From Burkholderia metallica (GTDB taxonomy: Bacteria; Pseudomonadota; Gammaproteobacteria; Burkholderiales; Burkholderiaceae), in assembly GCF_902832845.1 (NCBI RefSeq), contig NZ_CADFDB010000004.1, positions 496,001-560,000 of the forward strand: a stretch of 64,000 bases of DNA. The letters run 5' to 3'. Of the stretch, positions 1 to 9,209 are shown one piece after another. The notes under the pieces are model-generated. The model was not told where the DNA came from, did not search any database, and saw only the letters and a list, made by a program, of their open reading frames with translations. Position 1 is the stretch's first letter. Each line of letters begins with the position of its first letter. Position numbers and translations under genes: made by a program.

Positions 1-266
1 GGCCGGAAGGCAAGGCGAAACCGGTCGCGCAGCGACTGGGCGCACGCGCGGCGTGCGTCGCGGCGCTCTTCGGCTTGCCGTGGCTGTTCTGGCCCGACTG
101 GCGCATGGGTGTCGTCGCATGTGTCGCGCTCGTGCTCGTGCGCGCGTGGGCCGCCCGCTATTTCGTGAAGCGGATCGGCGGTTATACGGGCGATTGTCTC
201 GGCTTCGCGCAGCAACTGTGCGAACTGGCGATTTATCTCGTGGTGCTCGGATGGACGTCGTCCTGA
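1..266 (+). CDS. cobS: Adenosylcobinamide-GDP ribazoletransferase, C-terminal part (5' end outside window)
   Basis: Only the last 87 or so residues are present; the reading frame is open from base 3. CobS joins adenosylcobinamide-GDP to alpha-ribazole (phosphate), the last assembly step of cobalamin, in the inner membrane. The piece contains a hydrophobic helix followed by GGYTGDCLGFAQQ, the conserved C-terminal motif of this family, then a final hydrophobic stretch. The stop overlaps the start of the next gene (cobC) by 16 bases, which fits translational coupling and a rightward cob operon. Family recognition comes from the motif and the cob neighbourhood; the missing N-terminus cannot be judged. 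Confidence 0.88.
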   Translation, partial: PEGKAKPVAQRLGARAACVAALFGLPWLFWPDWRMGVVACVALVLVRAWAARYFVKRIGGYTGDCLGFAQQLCELAIYLVVLGWTSS

Positions 267-835
267 TCCGTCATCCGGCCGTCGGCGTCGAGCCGGGCAT
301 CTGCTATGGACGCAGCGACGTGCCGCTCGCCGCCTCGGCCGGCGCCGGCGCGCAGGCCGTGCGCGAGCGCCTGTCGGCCTGCCGCGCACCGCTGCCCGAA
401 CAGGTCTGGACGAGCCCGCTGACACGCTGCGCGTCGGTGGCCGAACGGCTCGCGCACGCATGCGACGTGCCGCTGCGGTGCGATGCGGGCTGGCAGGAAA
501 TGGATTTCGGCGCGTGGGAACTGCAACGCTGGGACGATATCGGCCGCGCGGCGCTCGACGCGTGGGCGGCCGACCTGATGCATGCGTGCGCGCATGGCGG
601 CGAAAGCGTGGCGCGGTTCGCCGCGCGGATCGCGCGGCAGGCCGATGCGGTGGCGCGGTTCGGCCGCCCGCAATGGGCGGTCACGCACGCGGGCGTGATC
701 CGCGCGTTTGCATCGCATGTCCTGCGCGTGCCGCTCGATACGCTGTTGTCGCGGCCCGTGCCGACCGGCGGTATCGTCTGGCTGCGCGCGGATGGCGACA
801 CGCGAACGTGGGACGTCGTGCACTGGGACGAATAG
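251..835 (+). CDS. cobC: Alpha-ribazole phosphatase / histidine phosphatase family
   Basis: A protein of 194 residues from ATG 251 (MDVVLIRHP). CobC removes the phosphate from alpha-ribazole 5'-phosphate, or from adenosylcobalamin phosphate, during nucleotide-loop assembly. The histidine phosphatase signature is clear: the LIRHP loop with the phospho-accepting His at residue 8, ICYGRSDVPL, TSPLTRC, a central QEMDFGAWE carrying the acid residue, and the second catalytic His in VTHAGVIR. An upstream in-frame start at 53 would overlap cobS much further and add a basic tail untypical of the family, so 251 was chosen. It overlaps cobS by 16 bases. The cob context supports CobC over a generic phosphoglycerate mutase. 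Confidence 0.9.
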   Translation: MDVVLIRHPAVGVEPGICYGRSDVPLAASAGAGAQAVRERLSACRAPLPEQVWTSPLTRCASVAERLAHACDVPLRCDAGWQEMDFGAWELQRWDDIGRAALDAWAADLMHACAHGGESVARFAARIARQADAVARFGRPQWAVTHAGVIRAFASHVLRVPLDTLLSRPVPTGGIVWLRADGDTRTWDVVHWDE

Positions 836-896
836 GCGCAACGGCGCGAGCATGCGAACGACGCTGCGTGTAGCAGCTCTCGCGTCGTGCACTGGG
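814..896. repeat. 14-base direct repeat at the 3' end of cobC
   Basis: The 14-mer cgtcgtgcactggg occurs at 814-827, inside the last codons of cobC, and again at 883-896 in the cobC/btuF-like gap. The copies are 69 bases apart. This may be a small local duplication; no function is evident. Confidence 0.5.
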
Positions 897-940
897 CGCA
901 GCATGCACCGGCGCGCGACGAACGCGCAAGCAGCCGGACA

Positions 941-1858
941 TCAGCGCGCCTGCCGCCGGGTCCGTGCGGTATCGAGGTCTTCGCACAGCGCGGCCGCGCC
1001 CTGTGCGATCCGCGGCGACGGCCGCGTCAGCAGATCGCCGTCGATCGCGAACAGGTTGTTGCGCGCGACGGCCGTCAGCGCGGGCCAAGCGCGCCAGCGC
1101 GCGAGGCTCGGCAGCGGTTCGTTCGAACGGGTCGCACCGGCGCTCGTCGTCACGATCGCTTCCGGATTCGCCGCTAGCACGGCCTCGTCGGTGACGGTCG
1201 GCACGAGCGGCTTGAGCGACGCGAAGACGTTGCGGCCGCCGCACAGCTCGATCACCTCGTTGATCAGGTGCGCGCCATTGAGCGTCATCAACGGCCGGTC
1301 CCATACCTGGAAGAACATCGTCACGGGCGCTTTCGCCGCGTAACGCGTGCGCAGCGCCGCGATGTCGCGCGCATAGGCGGCCGCGGCCGCATCGGCAGCC
1401 GCTTGCGTGCCGAGCAGCGTGCCCAGCCGGCGCAGCGACGACGACACGTCGTCGAGATGCTTCGGCTCGCTGAAGAACAGTGGAATGTGCAGCGCGCGCA
1501 GCGCGTCGGTCTGCCGCTCGGCGTTGCCGTGCCGCCAGACGACGATCAGGTCGGGCTTCAGCGCGGCGATCCGCTCGAGGTCGAGCGCCTTGTTGTCGCC
1601 GACGCGCGGTATGGCCTGCGCGGCGGGCGGATAGTCGCTGTACGTGACGGTGCCGACGAGCTTCGCGCCGCCGCCGGCCGCGTAGACCAGTTCGGTCGCG
1701 TGTGGCGCGAGGCTGATCACGCGTTGCGCGGGCGCCGCCAGCGTGACGGTATTGCCGGTGTCGTCGCGCGCCGCGACATCGGCGTGGGCGAGCGGTGCGT
1801 GAGCGAGAGCGGTCAGCATCGCGACCGGCGCGAGCCGGCGAATCATGCGCGCAGTCAT
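941..1858 (-). CDS. Periplasmic cobalamin-type ABC transporter substrate-binding protein (BtuF-like)
   Basis: A protein of 305 residues, with an N-terminal signal peptide (about residues 1-26, cleavage after AHAPLAHA). The body is a periplasmic-binding-protein fold of the BtuF/FhuD type, with TVTLAAPAQRVISLAPHATELVYAAG followed by KPDLIVVW and a C-terminal lobe (NVFASL, NPEAIVTT). BtuF delivers vitamin B12 or a corrinoid precursor to an inner-membrane ABC importer. No BtuC or BtuD lies in this window, so the partner must be elsewhere. The start ATG at 1858 overlaps the stop of the cobD decarboxylase by 4 bases (ATGA), placing it last in the leftward cobU-cbiB-cobD operon. Corrinoid specificity is inferred from context. 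Confidence 0.82.
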   Translation of the reverse strand: MTARMIRRLAPVAMLTALAHAPLAHADVAARDDTGNTVTLAAPAQRVISLAPHATELVYAAGGGAKLVGTVTYSDYPPAAQAIPRVGDNKALDLERIAALKPDLIVVWRHGNAERQTDALRALHIPLFFSEPKHLDDVSSSLRRLGTLLGTQAAADAAAAAYARDIAALRTRYAAKAPVTMFFQVWDRPLMTLNGAHLINEVIELCGGRNVFASLKPLVPTVTDEAVLAANPEAIVTTSAGATRSNEPLPSLARWRAWPALTAVARNNLFAIDGDLLTRPSPRIAQGAAALCEDLDTARTRRQAR

Positions 1859-2874
1859 GCGGATTCCCGTCGCAGCAGCGGCACGCAGTGTGCGAGCGCG
1901 TCGCCCAGGCGCTGCCATTCGGCTTCGCTGCCCGGCAGGCCGACACGGATGCTCGACGGCGTCGGGAAGTGCCGCGTCCAGATGCCGCGTGCCGCGAGCG
2001 CCGCATGCAGCGCCGCGGCGCGCGGATCGTCGGTCCAGCTGAAGAGCGGTGTCGCGCGAACCGCGAAGCCGTGCGCGCGCAGCAGCGCGGCCAGCCGTTC
2101 GCCGTCGGCCGCGAGCCGTTCGCGCGCGGCGGCCTGCCATGCGCGATCCGCGAATGCGGCGGCGACCGCGTGGCGGGCGGGGCCGCCGACCGTCCACGCA
2201 CCGAGCATGTCGCGCAGCGCGACGATCGGGTCGGGGCAGGCGAGCACGAAGCCGGCGCGGATGCCGGCGAGCCCGAAGAACTTGCCGACCGAACGCAGCA
2301 CGACGAGGCCGGGGAGGTCGACCCGCGGTGCGAGCGATGGCGTCGCGCCCGTATCGGCGAACGCCTCGTCGACGATCAGCGTGCCGCCGCGCGCCGCCAG
2401 TTGCGCATGCCAGCCGAGCAGGCGCCCGGTCGGTACGCACTCGGCGGTCGGATTGTTCGGATTCCCGACGATGACGTGGCGCAACGCGGTAGGCAGCGTA
2501 TCCATGCCGATGTCGAGCGCGACGACGCGATGGCCGTGGCGCGCGAAGGCCGGCGCGTATTCGCCGTACGCGAGCGCGGCGACGCCGGCGTCGCCGGGCG
2601 GCAGCAACGCGGGCAACGCGCGGATCGCGGCCTGGCTGCCGGCCACCGGCAGCACGTGCGCGGGGTCGGGTGCCTGGTAGTACTGCGCGGCGCCGGCTGC
2701 GAGGCCGTCGCCGTCGTCGGGCAGGCGGCGCCATGCGTCGGCCGGGACGGGCGGGACCGGGTAGCCGACCGGATTGATGCCGGTCGACAGGTCGAGCCAC
2801 GCGTCGTACGGAATGCCGTGGCGGCGGGCGGCTTCGTGCAGGTTGCCGCCGTGCGCGATGCGGGTATCAGACAT
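1855..2874 (-). CDS. cobD: Threonine-phosphate decarboxylase
   Basis: A PLP enzyme of 339 residues, fold type I, aminotransferase class I/II family. It decarboxylates L-threonine phosphate to (R)-1-amino-2-propanol phosphate, the linker of the cobalamin nucleotide loop. Visible motifs are DLSTGINPVGYP near the N-terminus, VGNPNNPT (substrate carboxylate region), LIVDEAFAD (PLP-ring aspartate) and SVGKFFGLAGIRAGF with the Schiff-base lysine. Length fits the family. It overlaps both neighbours: by 8 bases with cbiB and by 4 bases with the btuF-like gene. Pseudomonas-style nomenclature calls this CobC, which must not be confused with the phosphatase at 251-835. Confidence 0.9.
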   Translation of the reverse strand: MSDTRIAHGGNLHEAARRHGIPYDAWLDLSTGINPVGYPVPPVPADAWRRLPDDGDGLAAGAAQYYQAPDPAHVLPVAGSQAAIRALPALLPPGDAGVAALAYGEYAPAFARHGHRVVALDIGMDTLPTALRHVIVGNPNNPTAECVPTGRLLGWHAQLAARGGTLIVDEAFADTGATPSLAPRVDLPGLVVLRSVGKFFGLAGIRAGFVLACPDPIVALRDMLGAWTVGGPARHAVAAAFADRAWQAAARERLAADGERLAALLRAHGFAVRATPLFSWTDDPRAAALHAALAARGIWTRHFPTPSSIRVGLPGSEAEWQRLGDALAHCVPLLRRESA

Positions 2875-3811
2875 GATGGGTGGCCATGACGAGTGCGCCG
2901 CTCGCGACCAGCAGCGCGAGCCACAGGGCCAGCGTGCGCGTGACGAGCGACAGCGCGGCGACGATGTGGACGGCGCTTGCCGCCGCGCCGGTGCCGAGCG
3001 CCGGTCGATCCTCGATTTCGCCGTGATAGACGGCCGGGCCGCCGAGCTGCACGTTCAGGCTGCCGGCGCCGGCAGCCATCACCGGGCCTGCGTTCGGGCT
3101 GTCCCAGTGGCGTGCCTGCGTGCGCCAGCAGCGCCATGCGGCGGCCGTGTCGCCGAGCAGCGCGTAGCTCGCGGCCGTGAGGCGCGCGGGAATCCAGTTC
3201 AGCGCGTCGTCGAGGCGCGCGGCGGCCCAGCCGAAGGTCAGGAAGCGCGGCGTGCGGTAGCCCCACATCGCGTCGAGCGTGTTCGCGAGCCGGAACAGCA
3301 GCGCGCCGGGGCCGCCCGCGATGACGAACCAGAACAGCGCGCCGAAGATCGCGTCGTTGCCGTTCTCGAGTGCCGATTCGACAGCCGCGCGCGACAGCGC
3401 GCCTTCGTCCGCATCGCTCGTGTCGCGCGACACGATCCGCGCGGTCAGCGCGCGGGCGGCGCCGAGATCATGCCGCAGCAACGCGGCCGCGATCGGCGCG
3501 ACGTGGTCGGCGAGGCTTTTCGCGCCGAGCGCGAACCACAGCAGCGCGATGTGCAGCGCGGCCGCGAGCGGCCACGGCAGCGCGGCCGCGAGCCATGCGG
3601 CGACGCCGACCGGCGGCACGACCGCCGCGATCCACGCGGCGACGCCGACCACGCGGCCGCGCCGGCCGGTGTTCAGTGCGCCTTCGATGCGTGCGGCCAT
3701 GCGGCCGAACGCGACGAGCGGATGCCAGCCGGCAGGTTCGCCGATCGCGCGGTCGACGATCGCGGCCGCGACCGCGAACATCGCGACGACGGGCAGCGAC
3801 AGCATCAGCAT
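2867..3811 (-). CDS. cbiB: Adenosylcobinamide-phosphate synthase, membrane protein
   Basis: A protein of 314 residues with several hydrophobic segments (residues about 2-20, 55-75, 80-100, 150-170 and a C-terminal helix). It attaches aminopropanol phosphate, made by the preceding-listed decarboxylase, to adenosylcobyric acid. Family signatures visible are DRAIGEPAGWHPLVAFGRM, RDTSDADEGALSRAAVESALENGNDAIFGALF (shortened here as SRDTSDAD and ESALENGNDAIFG), WGYRTPRFLTFGWAAARLDD and SPNAGPVMAAGAGSL. Two ATGs, 3811 and 3805, are both possible; 3811 is used and overlaps the end of cobU by 7 bases. In Pseudomonas nomenclature this is CobD. Inner-membrane location is inferred from hydrophobicity. 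Confidence 0.9.
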   Translation of the reverse strand: MLMLSLPVVAMFAVAAAIVDRAIGEPAGWHPLVAFGRMAARIEGALNTGRRGRVVGVAAWIAAVVPPVGVAAWLAAALPWPLAAALHIALLWFALGAKSLADHVAPIAAALLRHDLGAARALTARIVSRDTSDADEGALSRAAVESALENGNDAIFGALFWFVIAGGPGALLFRLANTLDAMWGYRTPRFLTFGWAAARLDDALNWIPARLTAASYALLGDTAAAWRCWRTQARHWDSPNAGPVMAAGAGSLNVQLGGPAVYHGEIEDRPALGTGAAASAVHIVAALSLVTRTLALWLALLVASGALVMATHHV

Positions 3812-4359
3812 GACGGCGCTCCCGGCTTCAGGTCGAGCGGCAGCCCGGCGACGAGCAGCGTCACGTGCGTCGCGAGCGCGGCGACGCGCTGGTTCAGGCG
3901 CCCGAGTTCGTCGACGTAGCGGCGGGTGGCCGACCCGAGCGGCACGACGCCGAGCCCGATCTCGTTGCTGACGACGATGACCTTCGCGCGCGCGCCGCGC
4001 AACGCGTGTTCGAGCCGGTCGGCCTGTGCGGCGTATTGCGCGTCGTCGAGCGGTTCGCCGTCGGCCGGGCACAGCAGGTTCGTGAGCCACAGCGTCAGGC
4101 AGTCGACGAGCAGGCACGCCTGCGGATCGTCGAGCCGTGCGAGCGTGCCGGCGAGGTCGACGGGGGCGTCGGCGAACCCCCAGTCGGCCGGCCGGCGCGC
4201 GCGATGGTGCGCGATGCGTCGCGCGAATTCGTCGTCGGCGGCGGTCGCGGTTGCGATGTAGGTGACGGGGCGGCCGCTGTCGGCGGCGAGCCGCTCGGCG
4301 TGCGCGCTCTTGCCCGAGCGCGCGCCGCCGAGGACGAAGGTGAGGTCGTGCGGAATCAT
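3805..4359 (-). CDS. cobU: Bifunctional adenosylcobinamide kinase / adenosylcobinamide-phosphate guanylyltransferase
   Basis: A protein of 184 residues from ATG 4359. It phosphorylates adenosylcobinamide and then transfers GMP to it, giving adenosylcobinamide-GDP, the substrate of CobS. The N-terminus holds the P-loop GGARSGKS (residues 11-18), followed by [17 protein letters not shown] with the region that carries the guanylylated histidine (IAHHRARR), and [26 protein letters not shown] near the C-terminus is a strong family mark. An upstream in-frame start at 4443 would run into cobQ and adds non-conserved residues, so MIPHDL was chosen. First gene of the leftward operon, divergent from cobQ across 74 bases. 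Confidence 0.92.
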   Translation of the reverse strand: MIPHDLTFVLGGARSGKSAHAERLAADSGRPVTYIATATAADDEFARRIAHHRARRPADWGFADAPVDLAGTLARLDDPQACLLVDCLTLWLTNLLCPADGEPLDDAQYAAQADRLEHALRGARAKVIVVSNEIGLGVVPLGSATRRYVDELGRLNQRVAALATHVTLLVAGLPLDLKPGAPSC

Positions 4360-4433
4360 CGCGTGATTGTAACGGCGCGGGCATCGCGGCGCGGGGGATA
4401 ATGCGGCCTTTGCTTGGCGACGATCCTGACACG
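4360..4433. promoter_or_regulatory. Divergent cobU/cobQ intergenic region
   Basis: A 74-base gap must hold promoters for both the leftward cobU operon and rightward cobQ. A GATAAT hexamer at 4397-4402 could be a -10 box for cobQ, but no -35 is correctly spaced. The gap is too short for a cobalamin riboswitch and I see none. Confidence 0.35.
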
Positions 4434-5936
4434 ATGAATGCACCCGACCCGCGGCTTCGCGGCACGCTGATGATCCAGGGCACGACGTCCGATGCGGGCA
4501 AGAGCACGCTGGTCGCGGGCCTGTGCCGGCTCGCGCGCCGCGCCGGCGCGCGCGTTGCGCCGTTCAAGCCGCAGAACATGGCGCTCAACAGCGCGGTGAC
4601 GGCAGACGGCGGCGAGATCGGCCGCGCGCAGGCACTGCAGGCGCTCGCAGCGGGCGTCGCGCCGCATACGGATTTCAACCCCGTGCTGCTGAAGCCGACG
4701 AGCGATCGCGGCGCGCAGGTGATCATTCACGGCAAGGCGCGCATGAATCTCGACGCGCGCGCATATCACGACTACAAGCCGGTCGCGTTCGACGCGGTGC
4801 TCGAGTCGTACGCGCGCCTGCGCGCCGGTTACGACACGGTGATCGTCGAGGGCGCCGGCAGCCCGGCCGAAATCAACCTGCGCGACGGCGATATCGCGAA
4901 CATGGGTTTTGCCGAGCGCGTCGACTGCCCGGTCGTGCTGGTGGCCGACATCGACCGCGGCGGCGTGTTCGCGCACCTGGTCGGCACGCTCGCGTGCCTG
5001 TCGGACAGCGAGCGCGCGCGCGTGCGCGGCTTCGTGATCAACCGCTTCCGCGGCGACATTAGGCTGCTCGAACCGGGGCTCGACTGGCTGCGCGCGCAGA
5101 CGGGCAAGCCGGTGTTCGGCGTGCTGCCGTACCTGCACGGCCTGCTGCTCGACGCCGAGGACATGCTGCCCGCGCAGGCGCGCAGCGCGGCCGCACGCGG
5201 CGACGCCGGCGTGCTGCGCGTCGTCGTGCCGGCGCTACCGCGCATCAGCAACCACACCGATTTCGATCCGCTGCGCGCGCATCCGCAGGTCGAATTCACG
5301 TACTGGAAGAGCGGCCCGGTGCCGGATGCCGACCTGCTGATCCTGCCCGGCTCGAAGAGCGTGCAGCGCGACCTCGCATGGCTGCGCGACGCGGGCTGGG
5401 ACACGCTGATCCGTCGCCATCTGCGCTACGGCGGCAAGGTGATCGGCATCTGCGGCGGGATGCAGATGCTCGGCCGCACGCTCGACGACCCGCTCGGCCT
5501 CGAAGGGGCGCCCGGCAGCGTGCCGGCGCTCGGCCTGCTCGATTTCGACACGACGCTGCAGCCCGACAAGACGCTGAAGAACGTGACCGGGCAGCTCGCG
5601 CTGCCGGGCGGGGCCGCGGTGCGCGGCTACGAGATCCACATGGGCGACACGCGCGGGCCCGCGCTCGCGTCGCCCGCGCTGACGTTGGCCGCCGATGCCG
5701 CGCAGGGCGGCACCCGCCCCGACGGCGCGGTGTCTGCCGATGACCAGATCCTCGCGACCTACGTGCATGGGCTGTTCGACGCGCCCGACGCGTGCACCGC
5801 ACTGCTCGCATGGGCCGGCCTCGACGGCGCACAACGCATCGACTACCCGGCACTGCGCGAGGCATCGCTCGAACGGCTGGCCGACACGTTCGCGAGCCAT
5901 CTCGACCTCGACGCGCTGTCCGCCGAGTTTCGTTGA
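4434..5936 (+). CDS. cobQ: Adenosylcobyric acid synthase (glutamine-hydrolysing)
   Basis: A protein of 500 residues. CobQ (CbiP) amidates four carboxyl side chains of adenosylcobyrinic acid a,c-diamide using glutamine and ATP. The N-terminal dethiobiotin-synthetase-like ATPase domain shows [28 protein letters not shown] and [12 protein letters not shown]. The C-terminal triad-type glutaminase domain shows GSKSVQRDL, the nucleophile cysteine in [20 protein letters not shown] and the catalytic His in [12 protein letters not shown] 4434 (MNAPDP) was preferred over 4401, which would add 11 residues and lie almost at the cobU side of the gap. Family length is about 480-500. Confidence 0.93.
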   Translation: MNAPDPRLRGTLMIQGTTSDAGKSTLVAGLCRLARRAGARVAPFKPQNMALNSAVTADGGEIGRAQALQALAAGVAPHTDFNPVLLKPTSDRGAQVIIHGKARMNLDARAYHDYKPVAFDAVLESYARLRAGYDTVIVEGAGSPAEINLRDGDIANMGFAERVDCPVVLVADIDRGGVFAHLVGTLACLSDSERARVRGFVINRFRGDIRLLEPGLDWLRAQTGKPVFGVLPYLHGLLLDAEDMLPAQARSAAARGDAGVLRVVVPALPRISNHTDFDPLRAHPQVEFTYWKSGPVPDADLLILPGSKSVQRDLAWLRDAGWDTLIRRHLRYGGKVIGICGGMQMLGRTLDDPLGLEGAPGSVPALGLLDFDTTLQPDKTLKNVTGQLALPGGAAVRGYEIHMGDTRGPALASPALTLAADAAQGGTRPDGAVSADDQILATYVHGLFDAPDACTALLAWAGLDGAQRIDYPALREASLERLADTFASHLDLDALSAEFR

Positions 5937-6018
5937 CCGGTTGCCGGGCCGTCCTCGCTTTTTCCGCCGAATCGCGTACAACACAGGAGGGCGGAGGTCC
6001 GTCCGGAGGAGTACGACG

Positions 6019-6159
6019 ATGAAGGCTCGATGGTGGTGGAGCGTGCTGCTCGCGGCGCTGCTGGGCGCGTCGGCGATCGCGCACGCGTGCGATTCGTACG
6101 CGCCCGGCGGCGGCCAGTCCGGTTCGGGCGACGCCGCGCAAGGCAAGAGCGGCTACTGA
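6019..6159 (+). CDS. Very small exported protein of unknown function
   Basis: An open frame of 46 residues, ATG 6019, with a good ribosome site (ggagga at 6005-6010). Residues 1-22 form a signal peptide (basic MKAR, hydrophobic WWWSVLLAALLGASAIA, then HAC), leaving a mature peptide of some 24 residues rich in Gly, Ser and Gln that starts at or near a cysteine. The cysteine lacks a canonical lipobox (AHAC), so signal peptidase I cleavage after AHA seems as likely as lipidation. A strong intrinsic terminator begins 8 bases after the stop, so the gene is a well-bounded unit. I do not recognise a family and propose no function. Confidence 0.6.
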   Translation: MKARWWWSVLLAALLGASAIAHACDSYAPGGGQSGSGDAAQGKSGY

Positions 6160-6166
6160 CGATCGA

Positions 6167-6194
6167 GGGGCATGATCGGTCATGCCCCTTTTTT
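6167..6194 (+). terminator. Intrinsic terminator after the small exported protein
   Basis: A perfect 9-bp stem, ggggcatga (6167-6175) with tcatgcccc (6180-6188), a 4-base loop and six T (6189-6194). Confidence 0.9.
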
Positions 6195-6206
6195 ACGCTC
6201 CAATTC

Positions 6207-6263
6207 ATTCCTTTCAGGAATCAGTGAAAGCGAATCGACGCGTTTATCGGCCGAATCGATTCG
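6207..6263. promoter_or_regulatory. Palindromes upstream of the doxX gene
   Basis: An inverted repeat attcc-N5-ggaat (6207-6221) and a perfect 12-base palindrome cgaatcgattcg (6252-6263) lie in this comparatively AT-rich leader. The motif gaatcga recurs. These are plausible regulator sites for the doxX gene; the regulator is unknown. Confidence 0.35.
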
Positions 6264-6308
6264 AATAGAGTGCAGTCCATTCAATCCACTCATTCGAAGG
6301 AATTCGCC

Positions 6309-6722
6309 ATGAACCCCAATCGCTACAATGATTTCGCCGCCACGCTGCTGCGCGTCGCACTCGGCGTGCTGTACCTCGCGCACGTCGCGCAGAAGGTGTT
6401 CGTCTTCACGCTGCCCGGCACCGCGCAGTTCTTCGCGTCGATCGGCCTGCCGGGCTGGCTCGCGTACCTGACGACGTTCGTCGAGCTGGCCGGCGGGCTG
6501 GCGCTGCTCGCGGGCTTCCGGGTGCGCGTCGCCGCGCTCGTGCTGCTGCCGTTCATGCTTGGCGCGACCGCCACGCATCTGCCGAACGGCTGGAGCTTCG
6601 CGTCGCCGCACGGCGGTTGGGAATATCCGGCGTTCTGGGCCGTCACGCTCGCGGTGCAGGCGCTGCTGGGCGGCGGGGCGTTCGCGCTCGGCGCACGGGA
6701 GGCGGCGGTTCGGCGTGCCTGA
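6309..6722 (+). CDS. DoxX family membrane protein
   Basis: A protein of 137 residues with four predicted membrane helices (about residues 10-30, 45-70, 72-92, 105-130). The DoxX family signature appears as RVALGVLYLAHVAQKV, followed by LPGWLAYLTTFVELAGGLALLAGF and ALVLLPFMLGAT. DoxX proteins are small inner-membrane proteins linked in some bacteria to thiol or oxidative stress; the role here is not established. ATG 6309 has an aagga site seven bases upstream; an in-frame ATG at 6270 lacks one. It stands alone, between a terminator and the parA-like gene. Confidence 0.85.
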   Translation: MNPNRYNDFAATLLRVALGVLYLAHVAQKVFVFTLPGTAQFFASIGLPGWLAYLTTFVELAGGLALLAGFRVRVAALVLLPFMLGATATHLPNGWSFASPHGGWEYPAFWAVTLAVQALLGGGAFALGAREAAVRRA

Positions 6723-6857
6723 CCAACCGTCGAGCGCGTCGGCACGGCGCAACCCGTTCCGGTGACCCCCCGTTTGCCGATATCATCGCTCCCTGTATCC
6801 GCAATCGAGCGGCGCCTGCCATGCGGCGGGCGCCGCGCGGCTTTTTCGGGGGAATTC

Positions 6858-7526
6858 ATGACGGTGATCGTGGTGGCGAATCCGAAGGGCGGCGTGGGGA
6901 AGAGCACGCTGTCCACCAATCTTGCCGGCTATTTCGCGGCGCAGGGCGCGTGGGTCGCGCTCGCCGACCTGGACCGGCAGCAGTCCGCGCATGCGTGGCT
7001 CGACCTGCGGCCGCACGGGTTGCCGGCGATCGAGGCATGGGCGCTCGATCCGGACGCGCCGACGAAGCCGCCGCGCGGCCTCGAATACGCGGTGATCGAT
7101 ACGCCTGCCGGTTTGCACGGCAACCGGCTCAACGTCGCGCTACAACTGGCCGACAAGGTGATCGTGCCGCTGCAGCCGTCGATGTTCGATATTCTCGCCA
7201 CGCAGCAGTTTCTGGAGCGCCTCGCCGGCGAGAAGGCCGTGCGCAAGGGCAGCGTCGAGGTCGGGATCGTCGGGATGCGGGTCGATGCGCGCACGCGCTC
7301 GTCGGACCAGCTGCACCGGTTCGTCGAAGGGCTCGGCCTGCCGGTGCTCGGCTACGTGCGCGACACGCAGAACTACGTGCAGATCGCCGCGCACGGCCTC
7401 ACGCTGTGGGACGTCGCGAAGAGCCGGGTCGAGAAGGATCTCGAACAGTGGCGGCCGATCGTGGAATGGGCCGAACGCCGGGCGCCGAAGCCCGAGAAGA
7501 CGGAGCGGGCCGCCAAGGCGCCGTGA
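6858..7526 (+). CDS. ParA/MinD-family ATPase (orphan)
   Basis: A protein of 222 residues from ATG 6858. It has the deviant Walker A box KGGVGKST (residues 10-17, with the signature first lysine), LADLDRQQSA (Walker A'), AVIDTPAGLHG (Walker B) and VPLQPSMFDILA. The short length and absence of an N-terminal DNA-binding region suit the plasmid-type Ib/MipZ/orphan class. No parB gene or parS-like repeat is visible next to it, so a chromosome partition role is not supported. Orphan members position other cargo (pili, chemoreceptors, carboxysomes), but no cargo gene is here. A 254-residue version from base 6762 exists; the ggggg tract (6848-6852) points to 6858. Confidence 0.85.
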   Translation: MTVIVVANPKGGVGKSTLSTNLAGYFAAQGAWVALADLDRQQSAHAWLDLRPHGLPAIEAWALDPDAPTKPPRGLEYAVIDTPAGLHGNRLNVALQLADKVIVPLQPSMFDILATQQFLERLAGEKAVRKGSVEVGIVGMRVDARTRSSDQLHRFVEGLGLPVLGYVRDTQNYVQIAAHGLTLWDVAKSRVEKDLEQWRPIVEWAERRAPKPEKTERAAKAP

Positions 7527-7563
7527 TCGCGCGGCCGCCGGGCCTGCGCAGGATGAAACGAGA

Positions 7564-7598
7564 AAGGGCCGGATCCCGTCGCGCGGAATCCGGCCCTT
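7564..7598. terminator. Convergent terminator between parA-like gene and panD
   Basis: An 11-bp stem, aagggccggat (7564-7574) with atccggccctt (7588-7598). T runs are short on both sides (TTC rightwards, TTTCT leftwards), so it may act for both converging genes. Confidence 0.65.
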
Positions 7599-7651
7599 CG
7601 ACCGTCGGCGGCACTGCCGCGCGCGCACCGGGGCGCGGGCGGGCGCTCAGG

Positions 7652-8038
7652 TCAGGTCCAGTTCTGCGTCGGCACGTGATCGCGATGGCCCTTGATCTTG
7701 TTGCCGTCGTCGATGAACACGAGCCTCGGTTTCCAGCCGGCCTGCAGTTCGGCTTCGTCGACCATCGCGAACGCCGCGATGATCACGAGGTCGCCGAGCT
7801 GCGCGCGACGCGCGGCCGAGCCGTTCAGCGAGATCATCCCGCTGCCGCGCTCGCCCTTGATCGCGTACGTCGAGAAGCGCTCGCCGTTGTTGATGTTCCA
7901 GATGTCGATCCGTTCGTTCTCGATGATGCCCGAGGCTTCGAGCAGGTCTTCGTCGATCGCGCACGAGCCTTCGTAGTGCAGCTCGCAGTGCGTGACGGCC
8001 GCGCGGTGGATCTTCGATTTGAGCATGTGGCGCTGCAT
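7652..8038 (-). CDS. panD: Aspartate 1-decarboxylase precursor
   Basis: A protein of 128 residues. PanD decarboxylates aspartate to beta-alanine for pantothenate synthesis and uses a pyruvoyl group made by self-cleavage. The cleavage site is visible as HYEGSCAID with Gly24-Ser25, exactly the position seen in characterised enzymes, which supports the start at 8038 rather than the internal ATG at 8026. Other marks are [20 protein letters not shown] and [22 protein letters not shown]. panC, which uses the beta-alanine, lies 44 bases upstream on the same strand, so the two probably form an operon panC-panD. Ends at a convergent terminator. Confidence 0.95.
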   Translation of the reverse strand: MQRHMLKSKIHRAAVTHCELHYEGSCAIDEDLLEASGIIENERIDIWNINNGERFSTYAIKGERGSGMISLNGSAARRAQLGDLVIIAAFAMVDEAELQAGWKPRLVFIDDGNKIKGHRDHVPTQNWT

Positions 8039-8082
8039 GGTGTCTCCGTGATGCGTCGTGAGAGGCGCGGGCGGGCAGCCCG

Positions 8083-9209
<1,127 letters not shown>

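Noticed and set aside
1-5936. Cobalamin riboswitch in the cob cluster
   Set aside because: The gaps between the cob genes are too short or lack the conserved box; the riboswitch, if any, is left of this window.
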